Below, one piece after another: positions 11,583 to 24,140 of a DNA stretch of 64,000 bases (positions are counted from its first letter, which is position 1; each line of letters starts with the position of its first letter). A program made the translations under genes and the position numbers. Location: NCBI GenBank assembly GCA_030549495.1, contig JAUIRK010000763.1, positions 310,001 through 374,000 on the forward strand, read 5' to 3'. Below the pieces are notes generated by a model. It was not told the DNA's origin and ran no database searches. It saw only the letters and a list, made by a program, of their open reading frames with translations. Origin of the DNA: Nectonema munidae. Its lineage: Eukaryota > Nematomorpha > Nectonematoida > Nectonematidae.

Positions 11583-12062
11583 ATTGTTGCCATTTTGGGG
11601 TTCAGTGTAATTGATCGATGTGAAAGTTGTTCATCCACTGTAATTTCACCGATAACATTTTTTTACCATTTTTCCATATTTTCACTATGATTGATAACTT
11701 TAATACTTTATAACTTTTGAAACTATTTTTTTATTTTATTTTTTTCGATTGTTAACTTTTTTATTTTTTATTTTTATTCAAAATTTAACCTTTTTATTAT
11801 TTTTAGTTTTTTAAATTACACAATTTTGCGTATAAATGAGACATTAATTCAAAATGAAAAAATAAATTAGTGCAATTATTTATACAGAAAAATTTATATA
11901 TAGACGTTCAAAATAATATAATAAAAAAATAGTTTCACAAGTTATAAAGTATTAAAGTTATCAATCATAGTAAATGGTAAAAAAATGTTATCAATGAAAT
12001 TACCGTCGATGAACAACTTTCACATCGATCAATTGAACTGAAAATTCAAATGGCAATAATAA
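11583..12062. mobile_element. Second long inverted-repeat element (MITE), directly abutting the first
   Basis: Arms at about 11583-11738 and 11913-12062 are reverse complements, with words such as ttgatcgatgtgaaagttgt paired with acaactttcacatcgatcaa, and gattgataactttaatactt with its complement. The left arm begins within about five bases of the right end of the foldback element at 11122-11579. The right arm runs over the last codons of the minus-strand kinase-like frame, so the element probably landed in or beside that pseudogene. Confidence 0.7.
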
Positions 12063-13423
12063 ATATTTTTTGTGTTAACTATTTTAAAGAATTTGCGACT
12101 TTTTGAGATAGGAAGGGAAGCGGTTGGAGGAAATTTTTGATAAACATTTTTAAATTCAACCGAAATATACTTTGTATGTTCCTTGATTGAATGAATTTGA
12201 GTAAATAGATCGTTTTTCTTCTCTTGAAATTTCATCGGAATATCTAAAAAAATTTCAGAACATGAACTGACTTTTTCGATAAATTGAGGCTTAACAAAGT
12301 CGTTTCCAGTATTGGTTATGTGGCCTTCAACCCAAGGATCTTTCTTCTGTAAATCTTCAATGGCAAAATTTCTCCCTTCTAAATCACTTACAACCGTTTT
12401 TATAAAACTGTGAAGTGCGAGACGTTCATGAGACGCGTTGTTTCCGCCGGCTTCAAAGTCACACGCTTTTTTTAACATACGCAAATTTCTTCCGAAATAC
12501 ATCCAATCACTCTTTCCTCTATATCCTATTTCTTTTGCAATTTCTTTCCGAGAAAATACAAAATCAATGATCTTCAAGTTCCCGTCTTCATCGAGCATGA
12601 TGTTGCTATTGTGTAAATAGTTGTTTTTGATATAATTACTGCGTAAATAAGCTATCGCCAAAAGTAATTGGGCGCTGTAACTCTTTGCTTCTTCCACGCT
12701 GATGCCTTTCCTCAAGCATTTTTTGCCCAGCGTATCTCCAGGCAACGATTCTTGAATGATGTAGAGGAATTCTTTATCCAGATAGACGTCATTGATTTCC
12801 ATCGTGAATTTCAAATTCAGCATCTTCAGGATATTGACCTCTTGAATAACGCCTTCGACATATACTTAACATCTAAATTTAGAATAACTCGTGACTCTTG
12901 AATGTACAGTATCACTTTGTGAGCGTGCTTTTTCAAAGTATTGATGTTTAAGCACAGATAAACCTTTCCAATTATTCCCTCAGCCAAATATTTTTGAATT
13001 ACATATTCTTCGTCGACGGGTGTTGTTTTAGGTTTCAGTGCTTATGTACAAATAACGAGAATCTTTGAATTTTATGGGCTTTGAAACTGCAAAAACTGTT
13101 TCTTTTTCTGAATCTTCTTTAAATCCCTTGGCATTTTCACTTACATTTTGAGATAGCGAAGAAATTTGCTTATTATGTCATTTAATTTCAACAGAGTCGG
13201 GCGAATTTTTGAATTGTATGGGCTTTGGAACTGCACAAGCTGTGTCCTTTTCTGAACCTTCTTTAAATCTCTTGGCATTTTCACTTTTAACAGAATCTTT
13301 TTTGATACTTGAATTCAATGCATTTTGATTTTCTGATGATATGATGTGACTTGAAAATTTTTTAGCAAGCCAAGATATATTAGAAAATATAAAGTCGGTG
13401 GAGAACATTAAGACCTGTTCCAT
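12029..13423 (-). pseudogene. Protein kinase pseudogene (AGC-like fold, catalytic motifs lost)
   Basis: Reading the minus strand from 13423 down: an N-terminal segment carries two tandem copies of a repeat of about 40 residues (SENAKRFKEGSEKD and SENAKGFKEDSEKE). A kinase N-lobe follows at about 13020-12840, with glycine-loop-like YLAEGIIGKVYLC and a VAIK-like VKYMSK. The 264-codon frame (12823-12029) then has LYIIQESLPGDTL for the hinge and SVEEAKSYSAQLLLAIAYLRS for helix E. The catalytic loop HRDxxxxN reads KNNYLHNSN and the DFG motif reads DFV, so the HRD aspartate is absent. A TGA at about 13175 and at least two frame changes (near 13030 and 12838) separate the parts. No intron is evident, so it may be a processed copy or a decayed paralogue. 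The C-terminal residues run into an inverted-repeat element. Either this is a dead gene or a pseudokinase whose exons I have misjoined; I favour the former. Confidence 0.65.
13060..13295 (-). repeat. Tandem duplication of about 130 bp in the kinase pseudogene
   Basis: Segments about 13060-13145 and 13190-13280 are alike at most positions (atgggctttgaaactgcaaa versus atgggctttggaactgcaca; cttctttaaatcccttggca versus cttctttaaatctcttggca). They encode the same repeat in the same frame, with conservative replacements such as R/G, G/D and D/E, separated by one in-frame TGA. Confidence 0.65.
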
Positions 13424-13429
13424 TGTTGA

Positions 13430-13964
13430 AGTCGTTTGTCGTAATATTTTGTAGATGTCAAAATTATTTATTGAATTTGAAATATATTCAATTATATGGT
13501 AGAATGAATATATTCAATTCATTATATATTTGAAATATATTCAATATAAACTTAACAAAGTTATTTTCAAATATTTTGAGAAAAAAGGGCTAGAAATTTT
13601 TTTATAAATAATTACAATTTTATGAACAAAATATTTTTTGCCAACGTTTCTTTTTCTGAAACACAAAATGTTTTAAAAATGAACCAATTTGAATTAGTTA
13701 TATTTTAAGTTTACCATCCAATTTTCCTTGGTTTCATTTCATAAATTAAGATACTAAAATTGACATTTTAAAATTATAATAACATTAATAAAAATGATCA
13801 ATCTAATGTTTGGTAAAAACTCTGGTCTCTTAACAAGATCAATTAGAGCATCGATAACAACTTTTAATAGGCGGATTCCAATCTTTATCTCAAAATGGCG
13901 CCTACTAATAAACGAATTCATTTTATTCAATTTTAAAGAAAGTTCGAAATGGATAAATAAGACA
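13430..13964. other. Non-coding stretch, nothing recognised
   Basis: AT-rich DNA with a short near-repeat of tgaaatatattcaatta around 13475-13545. Two opposing short frames (13754-13999 and 13794-13982) have no domain and look like shadows of each other. Confidence 0.35.
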
Positions 13965-14169
13965 ATATTAAAAACATTTTGAAAAAGACTGCGTGACAAA
14001 ATTTTACAGTTTATGGAAAAATTAAAAAAAAAATTAAAATAAAAAAGACAAACTTAAAATGAGATAGAACGAACTTAAAATGAAAAAGATCCAAATTAAA
14101 ATGAAAAAGGACGAACTTAAAATGAAAAAAGACGAACTTAAAGTGAAAAAGGACGAAATTAAAATGCTA
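13965..14169. mobile_element. Partial second copy of the Tc1/mariner-like element, right end
   Basis: The segment matches the right-hand part of the 7121-9159 element: attaaaaacattttgaaaaa with gactgcgtg, then a series of gacgaacttaaaatgaaaaa words, ending at AAAATGCTA with TA behind it. No left end or transposase is found nearby, so this is a truncated or internally deleted copy. Confidence 0.65.
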
Positions 14170-14599
14170 TATCATCGGTTTGAAACCAAATACTGGCATA
14201 TCTAAGTACTTCTGCATTGCTTCAAAGATGAGAGCTGATTGAAATAATGAGAAAATGGCGTATTTTCTTACAAATCATTGTTAGTTTACACTCCATCATG
14301 TGCAGCCTTCTTCATTTTTATACACTTATCCTTATCATCTCTTCTTTTTTTTCATCATTTTTTCCCAATCCTCTCTCTGCTAAAAGAATATTGTTCCCTA
14401 GATTTTTCCGTGCTTTTTCTCTATCAAATGAACACTCCTTCCAAATCAATTGAGTCTTCAGGTGAAGAATAGTGCGACTTCCCATCTTCTTGCTCAAATA
14501 ATCATCATCTTTTTCGGCTCGTTCTTTTTCTTCTTCTTCTTCCATTACTTTCTTCTCTTTCTTCTGATAATCATAAAGACAACGAAAATGTCATAGAAA

Positions 14600-16168
14600 C
14601 CCCAAATGTACTAAGTATTGTTTTGATGCTCTTTCAAAAAGCGGTAGACCTATAAGTATCAATTTGAGAAATATCGCTAATACACCACCTGGCCCAAAAC
14701 AAGAAGCTAAAGAAAAGACAAATCCGTTTTCAATTTTGAATTTGTTCTTTCCTCCACTCTTTTTACTAGAAATTTTCAAGCTTACCAAAACTTCAATAAA
14801 AAGATATATTGGTAGAAAAGAAAGAGTTTCAAAAGAAGTCTTAAATTTTTATGAAAGTTTTAACATAGACCATCTACTTGGCTATATTTCAGTTTGTACA
14901 TGCTTGGAATTGAAGGAGACCAAAGTCTTCAACTTGATGAATTGAATAAAAGTCAACGAGCTCACTTTATGAAGGCAGTAATGGGAATTTGATGACCCAT
15001 GTGAAAGAAGTCAAAGCTCAGATAAAATAAAGGCTGTCTGATTGCTCAATGATCATTTTGAGACATCTTTAAAAAGTAATATTTTTTCTATCAATAGTAA
15101 GTAATAAATTGATTTTTTTAAGGTTTTAAACCCCATTGGATTTCGTAACTGTTGTTGATGAATAGTTGGTTAGATTCAGAGGAGGTTGCCCAATTAAAAT
15201 TTTTGAACCAAGCAAACCAGGAAAATGGGGTTTTAAAATGTATCACATAAACGATTCTAGACTTTTTTTTATGTTTTTATGCCTGAGATATACATCAAAG
15301 TTAACAAATAAAAATTACTTTAGTGGTACTGAAATTGTCAAAAGAATAGTTGAGAAAGCAGAGTTACCTTTAGGTATTGGGACTTGCGCTAATTGGGTTT
15401 TCATGGATCATTATGTGAATGGACCAATGAGAAAAACTTTCCCATTTTAGGTCATTTGAATAAAAATAAAAGATGTGTTCCATACATTTTTAAGAAAAAA
15501 TATTTGAGAACTTTGAACCTACAAGAGCGTGAATCCAGAACTATCTTTTCAAGTTGCTCATCTTTAGTAGCATATATTCCTAGAAAGCATGCGAAAAGAA
15601 ATTCCAAAGCAGTTTTGATGACGAGTAACCAACATTTTAGAGAGGTGGAAATAATAGGACATAAATGATTACCTGAATCTATTGATACATATAATAGCGT
15701 AAAATGAGGGGTTGATAAAGCGAACCAAATGCCAAGAAAGTACTAGACGATGGCCTAGGGTGGTTTGGTGGAACTACTTGGACATAGCAGGGATGAACAC
15801 TTACATTACATTAGAAGAAAATTTGAAGAAACAACCCTCAACTTCAAGTAGTAGGAAATTTTATAGAAAATACAGTAGAATGAGAAGTGTAATTTCACAA
15901 ATGTGTTTTCAAATGGCAGAGGTTTCTATAAAAATATATGTTCAAAATAGAAACATACCTTCTATTGTTAGATTAATTCTGAAATCTTATATAATTCATA
16001 AACCTGAAAGTGTGCCCATTAGTTCTGTAAGGAAAATAGCTCCGTGTCAAATTTGTAAAGAAAGCAAGAAGAGAGTCTTCCAAAGATGTAACATCTGCCA
16101 CTTGAACTGTTGTGATGAACACAGGAAAGTTTTGTGTAAAGACTGTTTGGATGATGTTTGCAATTGAA
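14600..16168 (+). pseudogene. Decayed piggyBac transposase
   Basis: Fragments in different plus-strand frames give a piggyBac protein in the right order. N-terminal part (14664-14945): GPKQEAKEKTNPFSILNLFF, like the start of the transposase domain. First catalytic block (about 15140-15300): VDE, a stop (TAG where relatives have Q), then LVRFRGGCPIKIFEPSKPGK, so the first aspartate is kept. Second block: VFMDHYVNG (about 15395-15425), aspartate kept. Then the VAYIPRK segment (about 15560) and the GVDKANQM/TRRWPRVVWWNYLDIAGMN block (about 15710-15800), where the second D of GVDxxD is N. A cysteine-rich C-terminus follows (CQICKESKKRVFQRCNICHL, then CCDEH, about 16045-16155), typical of the family's ring/PHD-like tail. 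Several frame changes and stops make it non-functional. Its TTAA-flanked ends were not found. Confidence 0.85.
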
Positions 16169-19100
16169 CCGTAGTTTACGTTTGTTTCATATTTTTCAAA
16201 ATATTTTTTCCCTACAATAATTGAATTTGATTTTTTATGTCAAATGAAGAGTTCTTGTTATTGAACTTTTACTTTTATTTTATTTGAAAAATTGTTCATT
16301 GTCGTAATTATCAAATTCTATTAGCAAGGAAATAGTTTTACAAAAAAAACTTGCATATTCGAAATTGCTGTGAAAAAATTTTCAAAGTTGTTTGAATAAG
16401 ACAAAACTATCCTGATTGTAATGCTTTTTCTTACTATTTTCACTCAATTTCTGTTTTTGATACATAAATTACAAAATTTTCTGTAATTTTCAAATAAAAA
16501 ATAACATTCAACACTTTCAAAGTAACCAGGTTCGCATTTCTTTACTTTTATATTTGGTTGTATGAATTTTTAATACTTGTCAAAATTGAAAAAAAAATTT
16601 CATAGATTGCGTTACTTTTTATTTTCTGTAAGTCAAATTGATACGCCTCTATAATTCAAACTTTTTATGCTATAATGTTGTTTCAAATAACTATTTTGAA
16701 ATTTTCATGGTAGTAATTTTTCAATATCTGCTTTATTTTCGTTAAAACTTTTGAATCAAAACAGTCAATGCGGGCATGCGAGGGTTATAGTTATTTTTTT
16801 AAATGGAAGATAGAAATTATGCTTCCTGAAAAATTTTGCTCAATAAAAAATAAGTAGATTCAAATCTAGATTCAAATCTGGAAGTATTTTTTGCAATCCA
16901 ATATTTTCAATATTTATCTTTTTTCTTATATATTTTATTCATAAACATTAAACAAGTTTTAGCTATTATTTATTAAAGCATACAATAAACAAAATTTTTT
17001 TTTTGAATGTCAATAAATTTTCTTTCTTTCTTTCTTTCTTCTTTCTTTCTTAATACAAGGCTGTCAAGATTTTTTTCTTATAACTCTTACATAATTGATT
17101 ATGTTCATCTCTCTTCATTGTCAAGCAGTAGTCGGTCATCATATGCTTACAAAAAAGTCCTGTTTTATTGGCCAAAGGATCTTCCTGTATAGAAGAATAG
17201 TGAAATTAAATTTGAGAGAAATTATATCACTTATTTCAATTGAGGAAAGAAAATATTTTTCTTTGTGTATATTCCGCCTTGCTTTTCCAATTGGATTTGC
17301 TTAGGATAGGAATCAAAACTTTGTGTAATGTTCAACTTTACAGAGAAAAGAGTTAGAAAAGAAGCCAAAATTGGTTTGGTACATTTTTTGCTGTTATAAA
17401 ATACGTAGCAAGAATTGGTTTACCTTTATTAAATGGGAATAGAACAGACTGGCTGTTATGCACGCTCTGCAATTGAAAACAGATTATATTTATCAGCACT
17501 CATCGCAAAGAATAGTTTTCACCACTCTTCGATCCCACAATATAGAGAAGCTTATTTATAACAGTGCTCCTTTTTGAAAAATCAATTACAAATCATAAAT
17601 CTATTGATGAATTCATGATAGAATGATCAATCAAATTAACAAGATTTACTAGCAAATGTAAAAAAAAAAATTTTCTGATTTATTTTTAATCAAAAGCATC
17701 TTTTTTACTTATGTTTAATAATTTTTAAATTGTAGAGAAACTTTTTGTGCTTATCATAATTTTTTTTGCACATTTAGCTCAATTTTTCTTTGTTTACTTG
17801 AGATTTTGTCCATGTCTCTGGGATAATTTGGTAAAAAGCTTTATCCCACATTTATCTTTTTTTTTTTTATAAAGTCTTTGTACATATAAAATGAAAGTTA
17901 TTTATTGGATTGCCTAACTCTATAGCTTGGCGAATTAGGAATATTCATAACATAACATATTTATTTAAGCAAAATAGAGGTCAATGCCTGTAAAATTTGC
18001 CTCTATTAAATAATACAATATAATATTCTAGACTGCCAAAATGAATCAAGTTTGTTTTTAAAATCGTTGACTCTAAGAATAATAAGACAAAATTTTAGAA
18101 TACAAAATTATACGAAATTTTGTAAAGTCATAATTATAATGAGCACATTCCCTAAAAAATTTAATATTTCCCAGGTTAATAATTTCAAAAGTAAATTTCG
18201 AATTGTTAAATAAATTATTTCTTTTATTTTTGTTTTGGAAGTTTAAGATGTAGGAATAGTTAAAACATAATGCAAAGGACTATATTTGATAAAATTGGAA
18301 AAAATTACGAAGTTTATCCTTGAATTGGAGCTTTTAAATTTATGTCAATTTAAGTACAAATCTAGCATCATTTTTTGGAAAACAACAAGAATTTTCTGCA
18401 GTAGTTCAAGTTCAATATTCAAAACATTGAATTTTTTATATATGAGGTAGATAAAATATGAATGCCGTAGTTTTAACCACTTTCAAAAATCAAATATAAC
18501 CCAAACCCCAAATTTAGATTTTTAACAGTTATTTACAAAAATTTCTTTTTTTTGAAAAAATCTCTAAAATTAACTTATCTAATTTTGGTGTGTAAAAGTT
18601 ATATAAAATGTTTGTGGTTCATTTGTTTCCAAAACTCTTTTTCCATTTTTGAATGATTTTTGCTCTAATTTTTGACTCTAATAACTTTGTTTGATATTTT
18701 ATTTAAAGTTTGACTGGGATTAGATACAAACAAATTGTTTTCTATGAATGATACCTTTGGATTTTTTGTTTAAGGTTTTTAAGAGATTTAAGCATGCCTA
18801 TGTGTTTCTCATCTTGTTTGAAGCTTCACATGTGAACTGTTCATATAGCTTTTGAAAATAGAATTTATTATCATATCAAAAAATTTCAGAATAATTTTGA
18901 GAATATCCTTTGAGGTTGTGGATGTAATCAGTTGTATGCGGATTAATATTTCTTCTTTAAACGGCAAGATTTGCTGTCACTTTATATAAACTAAAATCCA
19001 TCCTAAACAGTTACTTCATCCAGAGAAAAAAAGGTTTTTCAGGAAAAGCGATACTATTTGACCTTCAATGTGTCACTCGTTAGATCAATTTGGCCATTTG

Positions 19101-20875
19101 AGGTGTGATTTTGTTTGATTTGGTTTGGTTGCAATTTTCATTAATTCTAAAATAATATAAATTATTGGTTTGAAACTCAGTCTGAATATGCAAACCATAT
19201 TCCATTATAAATAAATTTAGTTTATCTTATATTTTTCTTTGTGTAGTTATTAATTCATTTGAAATTTGAAATTGAAATAACATTGAAAAACTAGATTTAA
19301 TTTTTAAAAAATTTGTTAACGCAATTAAAACTACCAAAGATGAAATATATTGGAAAATGCCTTTTTTTCATTTGATTTAAAATACCTGTTAAAATCGCTG
19401 TTTCTATGTATTTTATGAAGATAGACATAATAATACTTTTAGTTTATTGTACATTAATTATTCTGACAGATATTCATCATATCAATAAAAGCATACTACA
19501 TAATATAATAAGTACCTAATGGACGCGAAATTAAAAATGAACTTAATTTTTAAGTATTTGTGGTTGTAGTTTGATTTTTATAAGGACTTGAATTTGGAGT
19601 CTGGATCTTATAATTTCCTTTTGATTCTGCAACTCTCTAATATCAAGGAAAAAGAAAGAAACATATAAGCTAAATTTTTTTCAGGAATCCACTATTTATT
19701 CAATACTAAACTAAATCCGAGTATTGGTAGTAACTTATTTTATACTTTTTGATAGATCCTGTCTTATGTTATTTACAACATGCTGGAAAATCAAATTTAG
19801 AAATTGATCTTATATTCCACCTGGGATGCTAGATACATGAAGTTTGGAACAACATTTATTATTTACTAAATATCTTTGTTGTTCTGATAGCTCTGGAAAA
19901 CTACAGATTTTTAGTAATCTTAACTTTGAAGAATTGATTTAGACCGATCTGAGTCTCATCCATAAATCTACAAAGTTTTTCAAAGTAAAAAAACGAGAAT
20001 ATGTGTTTCCTTTCCTTGAAGTTTCAATTTGAGATTTTTAGATGGTGAAAAATGTCAGCAAGTTATGCAACTCCATACTTCACTTTTGAAGGGAGATAAA
20101 AGATCTTTTTTTAGGCCTCCAGAAACAACAAACGACAAAGAAGAGTAACCCACAATAAATGAAGAGATCATTTATGTTCTTAATTAAATTGTCTAACGTT
20201 AAGTGCTGTAGTTTTCAAATAGTTTATGCCGGTGACAGTGTTACGAATTTTCAGTCAGAGTTAGATTCCTAAAAGTACTAGGAGTCAGTGTCAGAATTTT
20301 TTATCCTACTCTGACTGATTAAGTCAAATAAAATTAAATTTTAACTTACTTCCCCTGTTTATTTTTACCTGCTGCACAATCTCGTTATTCTAAGTTTAAA
20401 ATTTAAAAAATTTGATATGTTTGATGTTTAGAAAATTTAATAATTATGCAGTATAAAATAGTTTTATAGCTATAGTTACTGTTACATGTTCTTTACCATT
20501 TATAGAGGTTTCCTGGATGTAGTGTGTATTAATTAATGTTAACGTTTCATTCACTCTATACTATGCGCGTTATAGTCAGTGAAATGCGTTTATATTTTTA
20601 ATAAATATTCTATAAATATACTCTATTATTTCAAAATCGTCACTCTTGATATTATCTCAATAAAAACAATTAAACTATAGCTACTTGACGTCAATGGAAG
20701 TGTTTTTGTGCCATTTACTGTGTTGTTGGAGCCAAGTCATGCTGGGATTACTGAGATAAACTTTGACCAGTCTCAGAAGCCAGATAGTAATGACATTAGA
20801 GCATACATCACAAGGTTTGGTTGTGACTGAAAATGGGCGAAAGTGTAACAACAGCAGCTATAAACACTGAGTAGG
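16169..20875. other. Long non-coding stretch; TTTC microsatellite, otherwise nothing recognised
   Basis: AT-rich DNA with a (TTTC)n run at about 17019-17050 and GTCAG/AGTCAG words at 20235-20320 that may belong to the same repeat as 20876-20975. The open frames at 17007-17304 arise from the microsatellite and its flank and have no domain. I see no exon with coding character and no RNA gene. Confidence 0.4.
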
Positions 20876-20975
20876 AGTCAGTCTAGGGAGTCGGAGTCGG
20901 ATTCGGAATCCTAGGAATTCTAAGAGTCGGAATCGGAGTCTGACCTCACGCCATCCTACTCCGCAGCCCTGCTTT
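20876..20975. repeat. GGAGTCGG-type repeat
   Basis: The words gtcggagtcggattcggaat and gagtcggaatcggagtctga recur, and the stretch ends ctactccgcagccctgc. Related pieces occur at 30165-30285 (gtggagtcggaaaaatattt) and 55200-55260 (aggaatcggagtcagga). The terminal GCAGCCCTG suggests an end of a dispersed non-autonomous DNA transposon family rather than a simple microsatellite; that is inference. Confidence 0.5.
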
Positions 20976-21071
20976 TCATTACCGAATTAATCATTTCTTT
21001 AAAGGCTGAGAGTCTATTTCCCGGGATCATAGAGTGAATCCAGTTTACCTAAGGTGCTATTTACTTTTGTC

Positions 21072-21521
21072 CTAAATCCTAATTTCAATCCCAGCATAGC
21101 CTGTGCGTGCACCATCCATATATATTTCCATATTGAAACCATTCTTCATAAAAAATGTGAAATTTAAAAAAAATTTGTCAAATTTTGTAGTTCCTTGAAA
21201 TGAAGTGTAAAATAAGAGTTCGTACTTAATGTCAGTTGAATGAACGTGTCTCACAGAAGTAAAAAAATTGAGAACACGAACATACTTCTGCTAACTCGCC
21301 CAATTAAAAGGTTATTAGGCAATCCTCTCTAACATCAATAAACTTGTGAAAAGGCTACTTACTGCATCATCTTTGAAGGTTTCAAAATAAATACATTCAT
21401 AAGTGTTTATGCAATTGCCGCACTCCTTGGGTTTAGCAATTTTCAATTGATTTTTATTTGTGACCTCTACTAAGATCAAGGAAAGAACTTTCTGGTAACA
21501 AGCCTTTGAATTTTGAGACAT
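21072..21521 (-). CDS. Possible two-exon fragment of an unidentified minus-strand gene
   Basis: On the minus strand, a frame ending KPKECGNCINTYECIYFETF then KDDA stops exactly at a consensus donor (GCA|gtaagt, about 21363). A candidate acceptor (acattaag, near 21225) leads in compatible phase to YELLFYTSFQGTTKFD, then NMEIYMDGARTGYAGIEIRI and a stop at about 21072. The cysteines and amphipathic character look more protein-like than the local background. I do not recognise the family, cannot find further exons, and consider chance likely. Confidence 0.2.
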
Positions 21522-21535
21522 CCTTCATATCAACG

Positions 21536-23508
21536 GAAAATCCAAATCCTTTTTTGTTATGGATATTTCCTTTAAAAGGAACAATTAGGTTTCGGTGCCT
21601 TGATTGACTCCATAATCATGACAGCATGGAACAAAAGACATTGATAAATATATACAGATAGATATAGTACAAAAACTAAATTACAAGGATAGATTGGTGT
21701 TAGAAAAATTAACTACAGTTTCACCCAAAATAAAATATGATAAATAAAAATTGTTTCAATAAATGTAAAGCTGATAAACTATTAAATTCTCAAGTCTTTT
21801 CTTGCAAGGGCATGTAACCGTCTTGCTAAATCTCCGCGACCCACCAAAAATCCTGATTTTCAACTTGAAAGAAGAATACCTTCAACTATATCTTCTTTTA
21901 GTTTCAATCTTTTATCCGAAAATGTTCAAGTTTACAAAAAGTAATATCTAAATCATCCACTAATGCACGAATATATATTATGCACTATATAGGGATAACG
22001 AGTATTGTTCAACATATGCCATGAATTGTATCTCTTCTACCAATTGTAACAAAAGAAACGTATTATAGAAGAATATTTGAAATAATACGCTTGGTCAAGC
22101 AAAGTGACAAATAAGGCTCATTTTAATCATTGTTCTCAGATGACATTTCTTTAGTGAAATTGTGGACATACTCGATTTTATCATTTGAATAAAAGTATGG
22201 TGAGAGTTGAGTGTAAAGTAGAGATTAATTAATTTTACTTATATAGATTTTGTGAAACAAAAAATTATAATTTTAAGAAATAAGCCAACAAGTCTAGATG
22301 CCAACATCATTTTTGTAGTTGCAATCAATGCCAGTATCATTATTTTTCATTCAATGCAATACTACTGATCTCTTCGTGCTCAAAGTCTTCCTCGCCACTT
22401 CTGTATATGAGCAATATCTTACGAATACACTTGAATTGATAAGCGTTAATTATTTAAGAACTCTTTACTTCTATGTCCATAAGAAAATATTATATAAACT
22501 GTTTACTTTTTTTATATGGAGGCAATGAATTGATGCAAATTAATAATATATCAATTACATATACTAGATTTGTAACTAAATGTGTAACAAGGAAGGATGC
22601 ATGCAAGACTCGATCCAGATTCAAACCAAAAACAAAAATAAGAGATGAGGATTTACTTTAGAGACGAAAGAAAGAGACAAACGAGATGTGGATGAATTAT
22701 TACAGAGAAATTTAAAGGAATAAAAGAAAAATTAATTTGCAACTGAAATTTTTTACATGACAGTATACAACTTTTTACTCTGAGGTGATCAAAAATTAAC
22801 CTAAAATTATAAAAAAAAAAAGTTACATTTAAACAAAAAAAGACTTTATAGAAAATATTTAACGTCATGCCTAATCCGAATCCTAAACCATTAAATAAAA
22901 GTTTAAAAATATTGCAGGTCCTCTATTAAGTTCTACTAAAATTAATAAGTGAGGACTACTTATCGCAATTTTAATCTTTTTCTATTAATTTTTATTAACT
23001 TCGTAAGGGTACATTTGTGATAAAAGAATTTATGTCTGATATATTTACTGTAAATCCTGAGTGAATCAATGTTATTTTATCTATATAACATAAAGATTAT
23101 AAAAGTGTTGTTTATCTTGTCTGACCTGAATTACGTGCTGCTATGATAAGAAAATATGGATTTTATTCATTTTGATTTGCAAAAAATAAAATATTTTCAT
23201 TATATTTCTCATACAAAATGCACCATTTGCTGTCATTTTAAACCTAAATCATCTAATTGAAGAAACGAAGATAATCATATTGAGCTGGCTATCATCCTGG
23301 AAATCCATGTAAATACAAAGATGATCCATATAAGTTCAAATGTATTGAACGCGCTTTAGGAATCATCTTCCTAATTACAATCTTTCCGAATAAATTTCTT
23401 CCTCTCATTTTGTCAAAAAATAACGTGAGTAAATTTTTCCTAAATCGTTTTTTTGTGAGGAACGCTTAAATATCATAACCACCTATGAAGTAAGTTACAC
23501 CGTTGATA
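21536..23508. other. Non-coding stretch, nothing recognised
   Basis: Short frames at 22319-22661 and 22653-22868 have no domain or splice context. AT-rich background throughout. Confidence 0.35.
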
Positions 23509-24140
23509 TCAAGTAAAAAAACGTACAATTTGTACGTACAATTTGAGATCATTCGCGAAAAAATGTAAGTGAAACTGGGTCTGGGATTGCAGGTCATTTA
23601 TGGATGTATTGAAAAGTAGTGGTCCTATCACACTACCTTGGACCACACCACTAGTCACTCTACTTGAATTAGATATATGGCCATTCACCGTGACAAACTG
23701 GGCTCTATCGGTCAAGAAGTTATCAATCCAATTAATAATAATTCCCGAGTTAGCTTCCAATTTACTGAGTAAATAATTGTGTGGAACCTTGTCGAATGCT
23801 TTTCGGAAGTCAAAGTATAAAACGTCAACCGTGTCATTATTTTCAAGGAGATTAGTGACATCATCGTGGAATTCCAATAATTGTGTTACCATAGATTTTT
23901 TTTCCATAAATCCATGTTGGTTAGTGCTAATCAAATTCTTTTCTTCCAAATAAAAAAGAATATTATTATCAGCAACTATGGATTCAAGGACTTTCGACAG
24001 AACGGGAGTTAAACTAATATGCCTGTAGTTTGGAGGAAGTCTTGGGTCTGAGCTTTTATGTACAGTCAAAATTAAGGCAGACTTCCAAGTTTTGGGTATG
24101 ACTTTTTCATTTAAAGAAGGGTTGAATAACTTGCAACAAC
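23509..24140 (-). pseudogene. LINE reverse transcriptase fragment (Jockey/CR1-like clade)
   Basis: Starting near 24140 on the minus strand: NPSLNEKVIPKTWKSALI, then PNYRHISLTPVLSKVLES, LYFDFRKAFDKVPHNYLLSK, SGVVQGSVIGPLLFNTSIND and LHFFANDLKLY. These are the conserved blocks of a non-LTR reverse transcriptase: PxNYRPISLxxxxxKxxE, the D in FDxxKAFD, QGSxxGPLLF, and the catalytic FADD. The last appears as FAND, so the first aspartate of that pair is lost. Endonuclease, thumb and 3' tail are missing, so it is a 5'- and 3'-truncated relic. Confidence 0.9.

Noticed and set aside
14318-14545. Acidic, glutamate-rich frame on the minus strand with opposing frames
   Set aside because: It derives from a TTC/TCT-rich stretch; the charge pattern is a by-product of the low-complexity DNA upstream of the piggyBac relic.
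17019-17050. TTTC run as a regulatory element or CRISPR-like array
   Set aside because: A plain microsatellite without spacers; CRISPR is not expected in this eukaryotic DNA.
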